Shown here: piece by piece, positions 21,330 to 32,395 of the stretch
How positions within the stretch are numbered: position 1 is the first letter of the stretch
Layout: each line of letters begins with the position of its first letter
Source: Liolophura sinensis
Taxonomy: Eukaryota > Mollusca > Polyplacophora > Chitonida > Chitonidae
DNA length: 64,000 nt
Direction of reading: 5' to 3'
Assembly (NCBI RefSeq): GCF_032854445.1
Contig: NC_088306.1
Coordinates: 23,719,764-23,783,763, forward strand
The notes under the pieces: generated by a model
What the model was told of the DNA's origin: nothing
The model's input: the letters and a program-made list of their open reading frames with translations, nothing else
The model's database searches: none
Program-made: the position numbers and the translations under genes

Positions 21330-22900
21330 TCCTTTACATAAGTGGTGGTATATTATCTAGAACCCTCTTCTCCTGAATTCAAAATTTTAGTTTTTAATGA
21401 ATGGATCAGACGCTGGGTAAAGCTTGGATTTGAGTACATTACGCTTTAACTACGTATTGAGGAAACCAGAGATGAACTTGAAATGTTTCTGTCGGCATTT
21501 TCCTGAAATCAAAACTACGTAATGCATGTAAGCTGAAAATTGTAATGGCTTGAGAAAACGAGGAAGTGTTTTACCTTCCAACAACCAGAGAGCAACTATC
21601 AGATGACTTCTTTTTGTGTCCAGTAAAATGCTGTAAACCTGCAGCGCTGCACTATTACACTAGAAGTATTTACATATGAGGCTTTCTGGGCTACTCTCCA
21701 TGATGAATTTTCCTATAAGACAATTATCTCGTAGTTTTCACATTGCTTGCTGGTTTGTCATGGGGGTTTATTCAGCATCGACCTGGTCACTGGTGTAATC
21801 AGTTAAAAAGATGCAGTGAATAGGTATGTGGAGGCACTGCGCACGAGTGGAGAGACCGGATCCGGAAATAATACTGTCTGACAAGATTATCTCTCCTGTC
21901 ATGCCTGTGACTCACGGTGGTAATGTGTCTATCTAACTCAATATTCTTTATACAAAGTTCACTTTGGTTTTAATACAGGCTAGCCTTTTGCTAAGTAAGG
22001 GTCTTCAGCTCACTGGACTTGCCCCTCTTTCGTAGAGCTTCCTCGGGCAAAACTTAGTATTTTAACACCTTCTAGGTTCATGCGCTATCAGGACTACTCT
22101 CATGTCACATATACCTGAACTGTAACCTGAAGGTCACTTACTGGTCAAGCTATATACACTGCTTTAGTTGAGAGCACTATAGTCCCTGACCAAGGAGATA
22201 AACGGCTCTACCCAACCCTCTGGTGGTTCGCTAAGTGGAAACAAAGCCTTAAAAACTGGAAAATGTTCGCAAGATTATCTATGTATTCCATGATTCTTGT
22301 CAAGTTGTTCCAGTATAGCCGTACTTGCATTGTCCATTTCAGCAAGGGAAGACTTACAATAAATTGACAATAGATCAATGATGACTCTTTCACAAATGCA
22401 TTTTCCGATGAATACTTTATTCATAAAATACCTTGTAATATATAAAAAAATACCAATGCGTGTGACAATGTGTCTACAAGGTAATAGAGACATATGCCTG
22501 GCGACCTGGAGAAAATTGTTCAAGGTCTGTGAAAAAAGTAGGACTCTCATAAGATTCAAACGTGCCACACTTTAGTTGGAAGAAGCTTTGAAGACATACC
22601 ATGGTAACAAATCGTCAGAAAATGTGTCTTAAATGATCCAAATAATCTTGAGTAAATTGACCAAGGTCATTGAAAGTAAAGTGACACAAATCTAGAATTC
22701 TTCTAGAATACCTGGCCAAATGTGGACGTTGTACAATTATAATTAAAATGGCACAAGTTTACTACAGACACCATGTTTACCAATAAGTAAAAGTAAAATA
22801 TAAATGACAGAATGATATTGATCTTGGGCGAAAATGAATAGAGTTCTTCTCAATGTCAAATTGTACAGGTGGTACAGACACTGCAGGATTGCTAATGCTT
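21330..22900. other. no recognisable gene
   Basis: Frames up to about 97 codons occur on either strand, but none has a recognisable domain or a conserved counterpart in the duplicated blocks. AT-rich, probably intergenic or intronic. Confidence 0.4.
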
Positions 22901-22910
22901 TAGATAGACA

Positions 22911-22948
22911 TACGGACAGACGGACAGACGGACGGAAGGTCGGACGAA
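22911..22948. repeat. (GGACAGAC)n simple repeat
   Basis: ACATACGGACAGACGGACAG followed by further GGACAGACGG words and then GGAAGGTCGGAC. This kind of tract often marks the end of dispersed molluscan repeats. Confidence 0.85.
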
Positions 22949-23269
22949 AGGTGCCGACCGCTGCACCTCGAAGACAATTGTTTGCAGACTTTCCCAGCCT
23001 ATAGGACCAGTGTACAGATGAAAAGTTAGAAGCTGTACTGATAAATTGAACAGTAACATGTCACACCATGAGACATCGATCTTGACATTTTACACGTTTG
23101 CTCCTATGTAGGCTTTCTGAGTTTTGCTGGACTGAATAAAAAAGGCCAATTTGAATAATTTCCATTAGGGATAACCAACAAAAAGGACTTTCCCTGTGAA
23201 GTAATGGTTCCTACACTTTGAAATGTTTAGCTCTTGTAGGATGAATAAAAATGGAATGAAGCCTAGTAG

Positions 23270-23560
23270 TCCACAGAAGTGGAAGCTCTGTGTTTCTCGT
23301 GGGAATCTCGTTAAACACCAGATGTAACTCCGGCTGTCATTGATAGATGCTTTCTAGCAGACGTTTTCTAAATAATGCGTCTACTGTTTCAGTTGTGATC
23401 ATGAGTCAAAGCCAGACAACGTAACCAGGGTCTTTTTTCCCATACTTTCTAATATTTCTGAATATCGGTGTCAAATAGCCAGTTATCACTTTAATCTCCA
23501 GATCCTGTCCAGTTTCTGTCTGACCCAGGGATCTAAAAGTCACTTGAAGTTCTGGCAAGA
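23270..23560 (+). repeat. dispersed block R, copy at 23.3 kb
   Basis: GTTGTGATCATGAGTCAAAG and flanking sequence recur at 32195-32395 (GCTGTGATCATCAGTCAAAG), 49210-49510 (GTTGTGATCATCAGTCGAAG) and, degraded, 46130-46290 (GTAGTAATCAGTCAAACACT). The block links the 19-34 kb and 45-60 kb duplication zones. No stable coding frame is shared by the copies. Confidence 0.7.
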
Positions 23561-23779
23561 TTTAAAGGCAAAAGGGTATATCGACGAGACTTTGAAGGTC
23601 ATATATAAAAAAATTGGGAGTCTTTAAGGCATTTTACTTTTTTCCTCCATATGTACATTTATTTTTGTTCTCTACTAATGACAAACGGCATTAGTGACAC
23701 TTTGCTAAGTCTAGGTTATAACAAAAAGTGGAATTTATTTATCAAGCAACTTAAAACTTAGTTATAAGTTATATATTGC

Positions 23780-24480
23780 CAGGGCTTAGAAAGTCAAACC
23801 CAGAACAGGAAAGAACTGAAATTATAGTTGTTTTATTGCTCTGCAGTAAAGAATATCAGTGGGTAAATTTTAAAATTCCTAAAGCGAGACATTTTACTTG
23901 TACCTAGGTATGAATTTGTGACTTGAGTCTTAATACTTGTGACAAATATGGCCCTTTGTCTCAGTTAAATTCCACGAACCGGGTTAGTGACTAAAGTGGC
24001 TTGATTCAGTAAGCTTACAATTTTTCAAAAGAGAAATGGTTTTTCGCACATAACACATGCAACCAAAAACACTGATTTTTGTCTTTATCTACCGATGGTA
24101 TGCAGACTGGAACTTCCGGCGGGATTTGCTGGCTGGTTATGTAATTTGACATTCCACTCGGATAGCTATCAATTACAGTTGTAACTATACATCAGAAAAA
24201 TCTGGTAGTCTAACACGTTAATTATTATCTGTAAGCTTAACTCGCCTTGACACAGGGGAATGAAGGAGAGGCGGGAACTAACTTTTTGTAGCCATGCAAT
24301 GCGGCTCTTTGGTTGTCCTTGGCAGGTTACATGAATTTCGTCAATGTCATACCTGAGAGCAAAGATAAACGTGAAAGTGACTTTACCCAGGGGCTGTGAA
24401 TTTATCATACCTTATTTTTTATCACATCTACTAGTATCTAGGTGCTAGGGGGCGTGTAAATTGCTACTATTTATGCAGTT
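23780..24480 (+). repeat. segmental duplication, family 2, block T copy I
   Basis: AAAGTCAAACCCAGAACAGG at 23790 recurs at 27461. The pair runs on through TTTGCTGGCTGGTTATG and GGGGAATGAAGGAGAGGCGG. A more diverged third copy lies at 33770-34300 (recognised through ACCTAGAGACA and TTTTTGCACACAGCC). Confidence 0.8.
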
Positions 24481-24524
24481 ACATGGAAAAGTTAGAATAA
24501 AACCCTTCACCCGGTACGTGTGAC

Positions 24525-24654
24525 CTTTAGCCATCTGTCACACTGTCGTTGCTGCGCTGGTCTTACCCTCTGTGATGTATGTCTTAATTATATTGTATTC
24601 CTGCGCGAAACGGGATTCTGCTGGTGGACTAAGCATCCCCGAGGTCTGATCCCT
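24525..24654 (+). CDS. candidate terminal exon with membrane segment, copy a
   Basis: After an acceptor-like GTGACCTTTAG, one frame reads CHTVVAALVLPSVMYVLIIL followed by a short basic stretch (YSCAKRDSAGG) and a stop. This is the pattern of a single-pass membrane anchor with a short cytoplasmic tail. A related segment at 24915-25000 keeps HTVVAALGLFSVLYVLIIF and a short tail. A third at 31985-32105 keeps hydrophobicity. It could be the last exon of a duplicated type I membrane protein, but no upstream extracellular domain was identified. Chance hydrophobic frames remain possible. Confidence 0.2.
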
Positions 24655-24794
24655 TGCATTGTTTTAATATGACTGTATGTTAAATGTGACGACAACACAG
24701 CATTTTGAGTAATTTTAGACCAGTGACGTCTGATAAATTGCAATTAACATCACTGCTAATGTTTTTTTTACCTATTTCTGCTTAAACCATGGTG

Positions 24795-24975
24795 CGAGGA
24801 TTCGTGTAAATTGCTACTATTTATGCATTTACATAAACAGTTAGAATGAAACTCTGACTGAGGTAAATTGACAAGAAGCCGTATTTCTCCATTTACGTGT
24901 GACCTTTTGTCAGCCATCACACTGTCGTCGCTGCTTTGGGTTTGTTCTCTGTGCTGTACGTCTTAATTATATTTG
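24795..24975 (+). repeat. direct duplicate of 24440-24600
   Basis: CGTGTAAATTGCTACTATTTATGCA (excerpt) is at about 24454 and 24803. The homology runs through the hydrophobic segment to GTACGTCTTAATTATAT. In this copy the acceptor-like site is better (CTTTTGTCAG). About 350 bp separates the two. Confidence 0.85.
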
Positions 24976-25119
24976 GAAGAAAATTTGCAACGTAAAATTA
25001 AAAACCACATTAGACGAATGTGTAGATCTTGCTTATATACATATGAACGTAGATTTATGTAAAGTTCATTCATAAAAAAAAAATGCATGTAAAAACAAAT
25101 GTAATATAATTAAAGGCGT

Positions 25120-25560
25120 ACAGCATAGAGAGTAAAACCAGAGGGGCGGTGTCAGTGTTTGCCATAGCCCGGACATTACATGTACATTACCTCTCATACC
25201 CTGATGTTTTTACATTATATAATGGCCAGGTGATATGAAGCTCTTATCTATTCCCAAATATACATTTTAAACCTCCAATAAGAAATTCCGGTCATGGGAA
25301 AAGCTATGATGGTCCAAAAAATATGTTTCAAAAATTCAATCGATAAGTCACAGGGCAGGACATGCCTTTAACCAGCAGTATATGATGAATTCAATAATTC
25401 GGTGCTACTAAAAGATTGTCGAGCCTTTTAATCCGATTTGTGTTGGCAAGGTCCGCTTATAGCTAAGTAGTGTCAAGCGAATGATATTTTTATTAAATCG
25501 TGAGGAAATTTTGTAAATGAAAATTGGTGATGAGGCACAGATATTCTAACAGACTGTACA
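25120..25560 (+). repeat. segmental duplication, family 2, block U copy I
   Basis: Pairs with 28370-28860, clearest at GATGATATTTTTATT and AATTGGTGATGAGGCA (AAG or CAG follows). Non-coding in both copies. Confidence 0.8.
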
Positions 25561-25959
25561 TACCTTTTTCTAAAAGGCTAAGAAATAAATTGCAGCGCAC
25601 AGTAGAACTTTCCAAGAATTATCGACCATTGTACCAATAAAATTTTCAAGGCTGCCGACTGATTTATCCACAACATTCGCTGCCACACCTCTCCACTGTT
25701 TGGGATTTCAGAGAAGACGTGGTAACATGTATTGGGTTTGAACGCTACACAGCGTTTGATTCCAGAGTTTCTTTGCTTGCATCATTTCGACTCATCACGT
25801 CCGGGCGGCTGAGGCTTGATGAATATTCATGACAAACTGTGGTCCCCACAAATACCTCTTAAAACTTTCTTATAACCTACTTCTGATAGCATTCTTGTTT
25901 CCTCCCTTCCCTACATATCTATCACACCATAAAAATATCGTCATTACATGTAAAGATTT

Positions 25960-27450
25960 CCACAACTTGATAACCCACTGACCCTAGAGGGTCTCTAGAC
26001 TCCGGTATTTTGTAAGATCTTAGTGAAAAGAAGGGATTATTACCAATATTCAATCATAAAATCAAGTTGCAGTATTACACATTACTGTATGTACCTTTAT
26101 AAATAACTGTTGCCCGAATAACACCATACACTGATAAGCGCGCAGATAAGGGTATTCGGAGAGCGCACTTCTATGTTGTCTGTAATTATGAAGCCTGGAA
26201 ACCGAACAAAAGTAATTTCAGCGCTAACAGACGTAGCTGCGTCAACAGATATATATGAAGTCAGCTAGTTTTATCGGTGCTCCGCCAGGCGAAGTTTCCA
26301 AGAAATCTGATACAAGATCTTAATGATGATATGGAAACGCGGTAAACCCTTTAATGCTCAGATATTAACTTACACAGCGAAGTATGGCCGAAATTTGATG
26401 TTTCATTTGGACACAAATGACTGCTTAAAATGGTAGGTATTGATGTCCACACCGCGAGCAAAAGATTTAATTTCATGTCCTGCAATGTTTAAATCTTGTG
26501 TTACTCTTAAAAGGGTTTTTATACAGTCCAGAAATGTGTTTCATAATTTTTTTAACGGCTCACTGCTGCTATAAAAACAAATATATCTTGTCGTTTATGG
26601 CCTATAGCGTCGAATAAGTCGACATTTTGCCAACAAAATAAAACTGATCGACGAACTCAAGGAATATTCCCGTCCACAACTAGGAGAGACCTATATATCT
26701 TCAGCTCGCTCAGCGAGTGTGTTTTGCCCGCCAAAGACGTTATTACCAGTCACATTATACGGACACCGGGCCAACCAGTCCTGTTGCCTTGCTCTAACCC
26801 CTCAGTGCTGAGCGCCAAGCGAGACAGCACTGCAAGAACCATTTTTAAAGTCTTTGGTATGATCCGACTCGAGTTTAATCCCGAGTCTCCCGACTTCGAG
26901 GCGGACGCACTAACGATTAAACCACTGAAGTGGTCGGCATTATGAAAAGATAAAAGAAAAACATGTATTTGTTTCCTATCTGTGGAGAATCGTTAAAAAA
27001 CGTCGGGGCCTAAATTAAATCATATCTTGCGGAGCTGATGACCACAGGTATTAGTTAAACAACAACAACAATGTGTTAGATGACAAATTGTCCCAGGTAA
27101 CCGATGATGTCCGGCTGGTCAAATAGTACGACCTTAGGCCCTTCTACCTCCAAGGCTTAAACAGAAAGATAGGCAAAACAACGCCAGCAAAGACACAACA
27201 TGCTTGGTGGGTGTAACTGAACAAGAATACAAATAATTAACACTGAAGATCTGAAATTAGCGAGAATTTTCACACACTCTACATTGTTTTCACCTCTTAT
27301 TGATGATTTAAATAATAATAAATAATTGTGCATTATCATTTGCTGGAGTAGCATTTAATGGTGTGTAATTATTTGATTGTTTAAATCATCAATCACTCGA
27401 ACTCTACTGCTAGGAAAGAAAATGCTTTAGAGGGAAAATTATGCTCAACT
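25960..27450 (+). repeat. segmental duplication, family 2, block S copy II
   Basis: Second copy of 19040-20560. Includes a SINE fragment (26735-26942) orthologous to that at 19725-20055. Confidence 0.85.
26735..26942 (-). mobile_element. second SINE type, partial
   Basis: ACACCGGGCCAACCAGTCCT, CATTTTTAAAGTCTTTGG and a reverse tRNA-like head ending AAACCACTGAAGTGGTCGGC. Shared with the family 2 partner at 19725-20055. Confidence 0.7.
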
Positions 27451-27454
27451 TGGT

Positions 27455-28340
27455 TTAAAAAGTCAAACCCAGAACAGGAAAGAGCTCAAATTATGAATTA
27501 ATTTGTTGTGCAGTAAGGAATAAATGTGCAAATTTTATACGTCTTAGAGCAAAACGTTTTACTTGTAGCTGTGAATTATTGATTTAAGCCTTATTAAGTT
27601 TGACCTTAAGTCTTACCTTGTCTCAATTAAAATTCCGTGACGCCGACGTGTGACTAAAACGCATGAAGCAGTGAAATCAAAATATTGAAAAAAAATCTAT
27701 GCTGGAAAGTGTTGATATGAGAGGACAATCAATAAAGACTAAAATGGACATCTGTACTTGGTAAAAGAAATTATTTAACCTTTGTGATACATCATTCTCT
27801 GATTCCACAAGAGCACAATAACTGTGTACCTAGAGACTTTTCCCTCCAGAGTACCTGTCCATAACATCCACAAACGTCAAAGCCAGTTAATGTTTCTATC
27901 AAACGAGTAACAATTTTCCCGCACAGCCCACGCAACAAAAGCAGCGAGATTTATCTTTATCTACCCAGGGTACACAAACTGGAGCTTCCGGTGGGATTTG
28001 CTGGCTGGTTATGCAATTTGGCATCACACTCGCATAGCTATCAACGGTAGCAATAATCAGACAAAGGATAAATCTGGTATGGTTACAAAAAATCAAAACC
28101 CAATATCTGTGTTGTTTTGTCTTCCCCGTAGCATACACATATATGCCCTTTAATATGAATTTTCACCTGTCGTAATTATTACCTCTAAGCTTAAGTCGTC
28201 TTGGTACAGGGGAATGAAGGAGAGGCGGGGAACTAACTTTTTTCAGCCATGCATTGAAGCTATTTTGTTGTCCTTGGCAGGATACACGAACTTGCCTGTA
28301 TACCTATATGAAAGTAGATTAATATAACATTCAAACAAAA
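27455..28340 (+). repeat. segmental duplication, family 2, block T copy II
   Basis: Second copy of 23780-24480, with an extra roughly 200 bp around 27660-27890 that is in turn recognisable in the diverged copy at 33770-34000 (TGTGTACCTAGAGAC). Confidence 0.8.
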
Positions 28341-28369
28341 TGCATGTTTAATAAATGTGGCGTTCGCCA

Positions 28370-28860
28370 GAGTCGGCGTACTGCATGTGTTTTACCCATG
28401 ATAGCTGATGTATTTACGTTATGTAATAGCCAGGTTGCATAAAGCTCCCTATGCAGTAGCGTTAGGGTTAGGGTTAAGCGTATATACACTTTAAACCACC
28501 AATGAACAGATTAGGGACCTTGTGAAAGCTATTTTGATCCGAAAAAGATATGTTTTAAAAATTCATGGCAAGACAGGTTGTTAATTAACAATATATGATA
28601 CAATCAATAAGTTGGCGATAATAAAAGAATAATCTGATCTGTAGAACGTGTCATTTGTAGTATTTAATTTATTGACAACGCGTCTCTGCAGAGATGGCAT
28701 TTCGCCGGTGCAGACAGTACAGTTTGACTTTGTTATATGTATCAACCTTTTAACCACGGCCCTCTTAAAAGTCAAGTAGAGTCAAGCTGATGATATTTTT
28801 ATTCAAGCGTAAGCAAATTTTGTAAATCAAAATTGGTGATGAGGCAAAGATATTCTGACA
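28370..28860 (+). repeat. segmental duplication, family 2, block U copy II
   Basis: Second copy of 25120-25560. It contains a short interstitial telomere-like run GTTAGGGTTAGGGTTA at 28461-28476. Confidence 0.8.
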
Positions 28861-28966
28861 GATAGACGGATATTTGAATTTACGTTCAATAGAATTCTCG
28901 TTATCGCTAGTCGGCCAGTCTTTTTGGCGTGAATTGTGTACAAATCATTACCGTTTTAAAGCAGAA

Positions 28967-29062
28967 ATGTCTGTATTTTTGCTATTTGTTTTCATGTGTT
29001 ATGGAGCCCGACCAGCAAGCGTCGACAGAAACAAATTGGATTGTGTTAGTTATTTTAGGTGA
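28967..29062 (+). CDS. 31-codon frame resembling a signal-peptide exon
   Basis: The ATG at 28967 opens MSVFLLFVFMCYGARPA, a good signal-peptide profile with an ARPA-type cleavage site, followed by SVDRNKLDCVSYF. The frame ends at AGGTGA, where AG|GTGATT could be a weak splice donor at 29057-29062. It directly follows block U copy II. If real it would be a first coding exon of a secreted or membrane protein. I found no second exon with certainty and recognise no family. Confidence 0.2.
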   Translation: MSVFLLFVFMCYGARPASVDRNKLDCVSYFR

Positions 29063-29445
29063 TTATGTCCGCCTGTTTCTTAAATGCGAGGAAACAAAAT
29101 ATGCCAGGATTAGTATCTTGACCAATTCATCAACCATTCCTCCGAGGGTTATATTCGTAGATGGATTATTTGACTGCAGATATATCAATGGTAAAATGTG
29201 ATCAAATGTAGGATGTCCAAATAAGATTGCCAAGGGAGAAACTCGTGCCATAAAGACATACAGACAAATACAGCTGTTATTTTTGGTGGTAATCAAATAA
29301 TAATATCGACCTGTTTCTTAAAGGCGAAAGAAAGAAAATCAGTATTTTGATCAATTTATGAATTATTTCTGCAACAGATTTCTACGAAGATTATATTCGT
29401 AGATGGATCATTTGATTGTAAATATACCAATGATGTTATGGACTC
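29060..29445 (+). repeat. about 140-bp direct duplicate, two copies
   Basis: CGCCTGTTTCTTAAATGCGA near 29070 and CGACCTGTTTCTTAAAGGCG near 29308 start two similar stretches. Both contain ATATTCGTAGATGGATTATT or ATATTCGTAGATGGATCATT. The first is open in one frame (VRLFLKCEETKYARISIL, later RVIFVDGLFDCRYING); the second has stops but preserves IIFVDGSFDCKY. A faint third match, GGCCTGATTTTCAAAGGCGA, is at 43990. Confidence 0.7.
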
Positions 29446-29465
29446 AAATATATTTATTTTTTGGA

Positions 29466-29640
29466 CTGATGTTTTAATACTCGGTAGTCAAAAATATTTC
29501 ATTTATGTGACGGTGGCCAGCATTATGGTGGGAGGAAACGGAACAGAGCTTGGGAGAAAACTACGGCCATCCGCAGGTTGCTGTCAGGCCTCCCCTCTTG
29601 AACTGGGATCAAATATAGGCTATTCATTAAGGCTGCCCAG
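29466..29640 (-). mobile_element. tRNA-derived SINE, decayed
   Basis: AAATATTTCATTTATGTGAC GGTGGCCAGCATTATGGTGG GAGGAAAC (split), CCATCCGCAGGTTGCTGTCA. The head is degraded. Confidence 0.8.
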
Positions 29641-30339
29641 GCTTACGCAACCGTGGAGAAACTGGTAACTAAAAACTTCATATCGACAAATATAGCTGTG
29701 TTTGTACCTCTGGCTGAACTCTCGGGTTTTGTCATGGTGTTTTGGTTAACGTTAGAACCAAATTAAATGTATCACCAAACGATCTTGATTTGCTGATTTA
29801 TTGGCGGGTCTAAAATCTGTTGATGTCGTTATTCATTAATATAACAAATTCACGTACAACAGACCGTATAAACTGTAAATATGGCGAGGGTCAACACACG
29901 TTTGGACCGTGACTGAATGCGGTTAGTTCTGCACAAAAGGCGTTGTGAGCAACGAACCAAAGAATGAACTTCGTGAGCAGATATAAGCCGACTAGGTGGC
30001 GTTCTTTGATACAAAACGTCGCTCATTTACAAGCGGAATTATAATAGACCCTGTAGATTTTTTTTGGTTTTACAATGTTAATTATAGGATGACAATAAAG
30101 ATAATAATTTGCATGAGATGGTTTTGAATAAACAGCTGTGACAATGGGCAGTACATTTAATCGTGATAAATGGCGCAAAGACAGAAAAGAGACCCTGTGT
30201 ATAACTCCGAGATAAGGTCCGTTACAGCTTGGGAAAACTTACGGCAGCAGACCCCATCACACACCCTCGCCCCAACGCCCCCACGTAATAAACGAGACCC
30301 CTGCTCCGGACGGGTTCACCGACTTTAGAGATGAAGTGG

Positions 30340-30383
30340 TCAAGAATCCAGGGCTCCTTCGCTGCCAGGCGGCTCATCTTGTG
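30340..30383 (-). repeat. orphan unit of the 41-42 bp minisatellite
   Basis: CCAGGGCTCCTTCGCTGCCA GGCGGCTCATCTTGTGAAGG (split) matches the reverse complement of the unit arrayed at 17961-19012, some 11 kb away. It sits alone in otherwise unrelated sequence. Confidence 0.65.
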
Positions 30384-31267
30384 AAGGCATTGTCAAAATG
30401 TGAGAATGATGTTCATTGTTGAATTGAATTGAATTACCATGAACTTTAAACTCTTACAAAAATCTTGTTTCTTTCTTCATGTGACCAACTAGTGTCATGG
30501 AGGGGTATCAAAATTTCTTCGGTCTGGTGTCAGTTCTTGGTTTTCTGAAGTCTTCATTTTGGAATACTTTACAACCTTGCCATGTTATTTGTGGCCACTG
30601 ACACGAGCTGTATTGTACACGTTGATTTTTGTCCACGTCTCGAGCAGAAGTCCGGTTATAATCAACCAGGCATGGCAAGAGCCTGCTCAGCTACGTGTGC
30701 CCTGTCAGTCTGTGTAAATCAAACCAGTCTCAGGCGTGAAAGCAAGTGAAAGGCGAAACCCAAACCCGTGTATGTCTCAGCCTATATTATTTCGAAATTA
30801 CATATGGTGAATCAAAAGCCGAAATCACAGATCGGCAGCGAGAGTTCTGTTTCGTCTCAAGTAAAACATCGATTTTACTTGGGTTAAGTGTACAAGTAGA
30901 CAAAACTAGGATATTTCTGTACAGATTTTGCTGTTTCATTCTCCCAACAAACAGCTAGTTCCCAGAGAAGGAAAAGCGTTGTAAACACAATACCCACAAA
31001 CTATGGCTGCCGGAAGAACAATCACCCTAATTTACGTTAAACACAGTTGCATTCAAGACCTTCAAATGGAAATTCCAACGGCTTCGGCGGTAATTTGACT
31101 TGGGCTAAATTGGAACTACATATAAATGGTATCACACGCATCATCTTGTTAACGTGGTGATGTGATATCCATAATTTCACACAGTAGGTAACAGTTTAGA
31201 TGCGTTCCAGAAAAAAAAATTATTCACAAATCATCATGTTGATGATGACAAAGTTATGATAAAATTA

Positions 31268-31345
31268 GGAAGAATGAATGAATGAATGATTATGGCTTAA
31301 CACCACATCGGCAATATTTCAGCCATATCGTGGCGTATTGGGAAG
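31268..31345. mobile_element. TGAATGAATGA-type mollusc SINE fragment
   Basis: GAATGAATGAATGATTATGG CTTAACACCACATCGGCAAT ATTTCAGCCATATCGTGGCG (split). Best-preserved copy of this type in the window. Confidence 0.75.
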
Positions 31346-31559
31346 AAATGATTAAAATTATGGTGAATTCTCCGATGTTTGAAACAATATCAATCCTTGT
31401 TACTATTCCCAATATATATAAATAATATTCATATATAAAACGTTGCCTCTTCGGAGGGATTGTAAACTGTACATAGACAATGGCGTAAATTACAATGAGT
31501 CCTTGATTTTAAAGGATACATGAAAAGGTACAATAAAGCGGTTTTAAGAAAAAAGAAGG

Positions 31560-31890
31560 AAACTATTCTGTAAGGGCACCACTATCGGAGAGTAAAGGTG
31601 AGAAACACTTGGCTCGTTCAACTCTCAGATCAGCGATAGGCCTTACACAAGATCAAACAAAGAAACACAAAGGCGCTTGAATAAGTTCAATACATATATT
31701 TGAACAAAATAGACAAATAATACAACTGCAAATAATATTGTAAAAATACAAATAATTACAAAAATATAATAGTCTCTTACTGATGACAGCGTCCAAGTCC
31801 GGATGGAATATTCCAGCCTACACAGGAAAGTGTGTCCACGCAAATATAGAATCCACACCTTAGAGGAATTATCCAATCGATGGATGACAA
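31560..31890 (+). repeat. dispersed block G, copy I
   Basis: CAGATCAGCGATAGGCCTTA and later AGTCCGGATGGAATATTCCA match 40185-40670. Between them this copy has an irregular A/T-rich spacer, where the other copy has long (TA)n tracts. Confidence 0.85.
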
Positions 31891-31939
31891 TCCAATAAGT
31901 GGCAAGCTGTAGTGGGCACGGTGAGCTGACGATGGTTGG

Positions 31940-32105
31940 TCTCTAACTGCCTGTGATAAAGTGAGACAAATTGGCAAGAAGTCGGATTTCACCGGTTGTA
32001 TGTGACCACTTATCAACCATCACACTACTTGTTGCTGCTCTCTTTTCACTTTCTATGCTGTTGTCTTTCTGTTTCTTCGTTTTTTGATTATCGGTTGTGA
32101 CTGAA
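31940..32105 (+). repeat. third, diverged copy of the 24440/24795 hydrophobic-segment block
   Basis: ACAAATTGGCAAGAAGTCGG, TGTGACCACTTATCAACCAT and CACACTACTTGTTGCTGCTC parallel the 24.8-kb copy. The acceptor-like AG is lost (TATCAACC). One frame still reads through a hydrophobic run (FTFYAVVFLFLRFLIIG) to a stop. Confidence 0.6.
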
Positions 32106-32194
32106 AAAAAAGAAGCATTAGCCTGTTAAGTAATGACTTACGCTGTGGGAATTTTAGTCATTTGTAGCACTGACCAAAAAGTGAAATAAAGTCT

Positions 32195-32395
32195 ACCGAT
32201 GGCGGTGCATCTCTTGGACATCACGATAAATGCTAGAAGTAAGCCTGGGTGCGATTGATAGATTCTATTAACAATGTATCTATTGTTTTAGCTGTGATCA
32301 TCAGTCAAAGGCAATCGGTCTGAAATATGCCGCTCTTCAACACATTCTAACAATGACGGCGCCAATTAGGCTGTTACCACCTCGTGAACCTATAC
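32195..32395 (+). repeat. dispersed block R, copy at 32.2 kb
   Basis: TATTGTTTTAGCTGTGATCA TCAGTCAAAG (split) and ATTCTAACAATGACGGCGCC AATTA (split). See 23270-23560 and 49210-49510. Confidence 0.7.
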
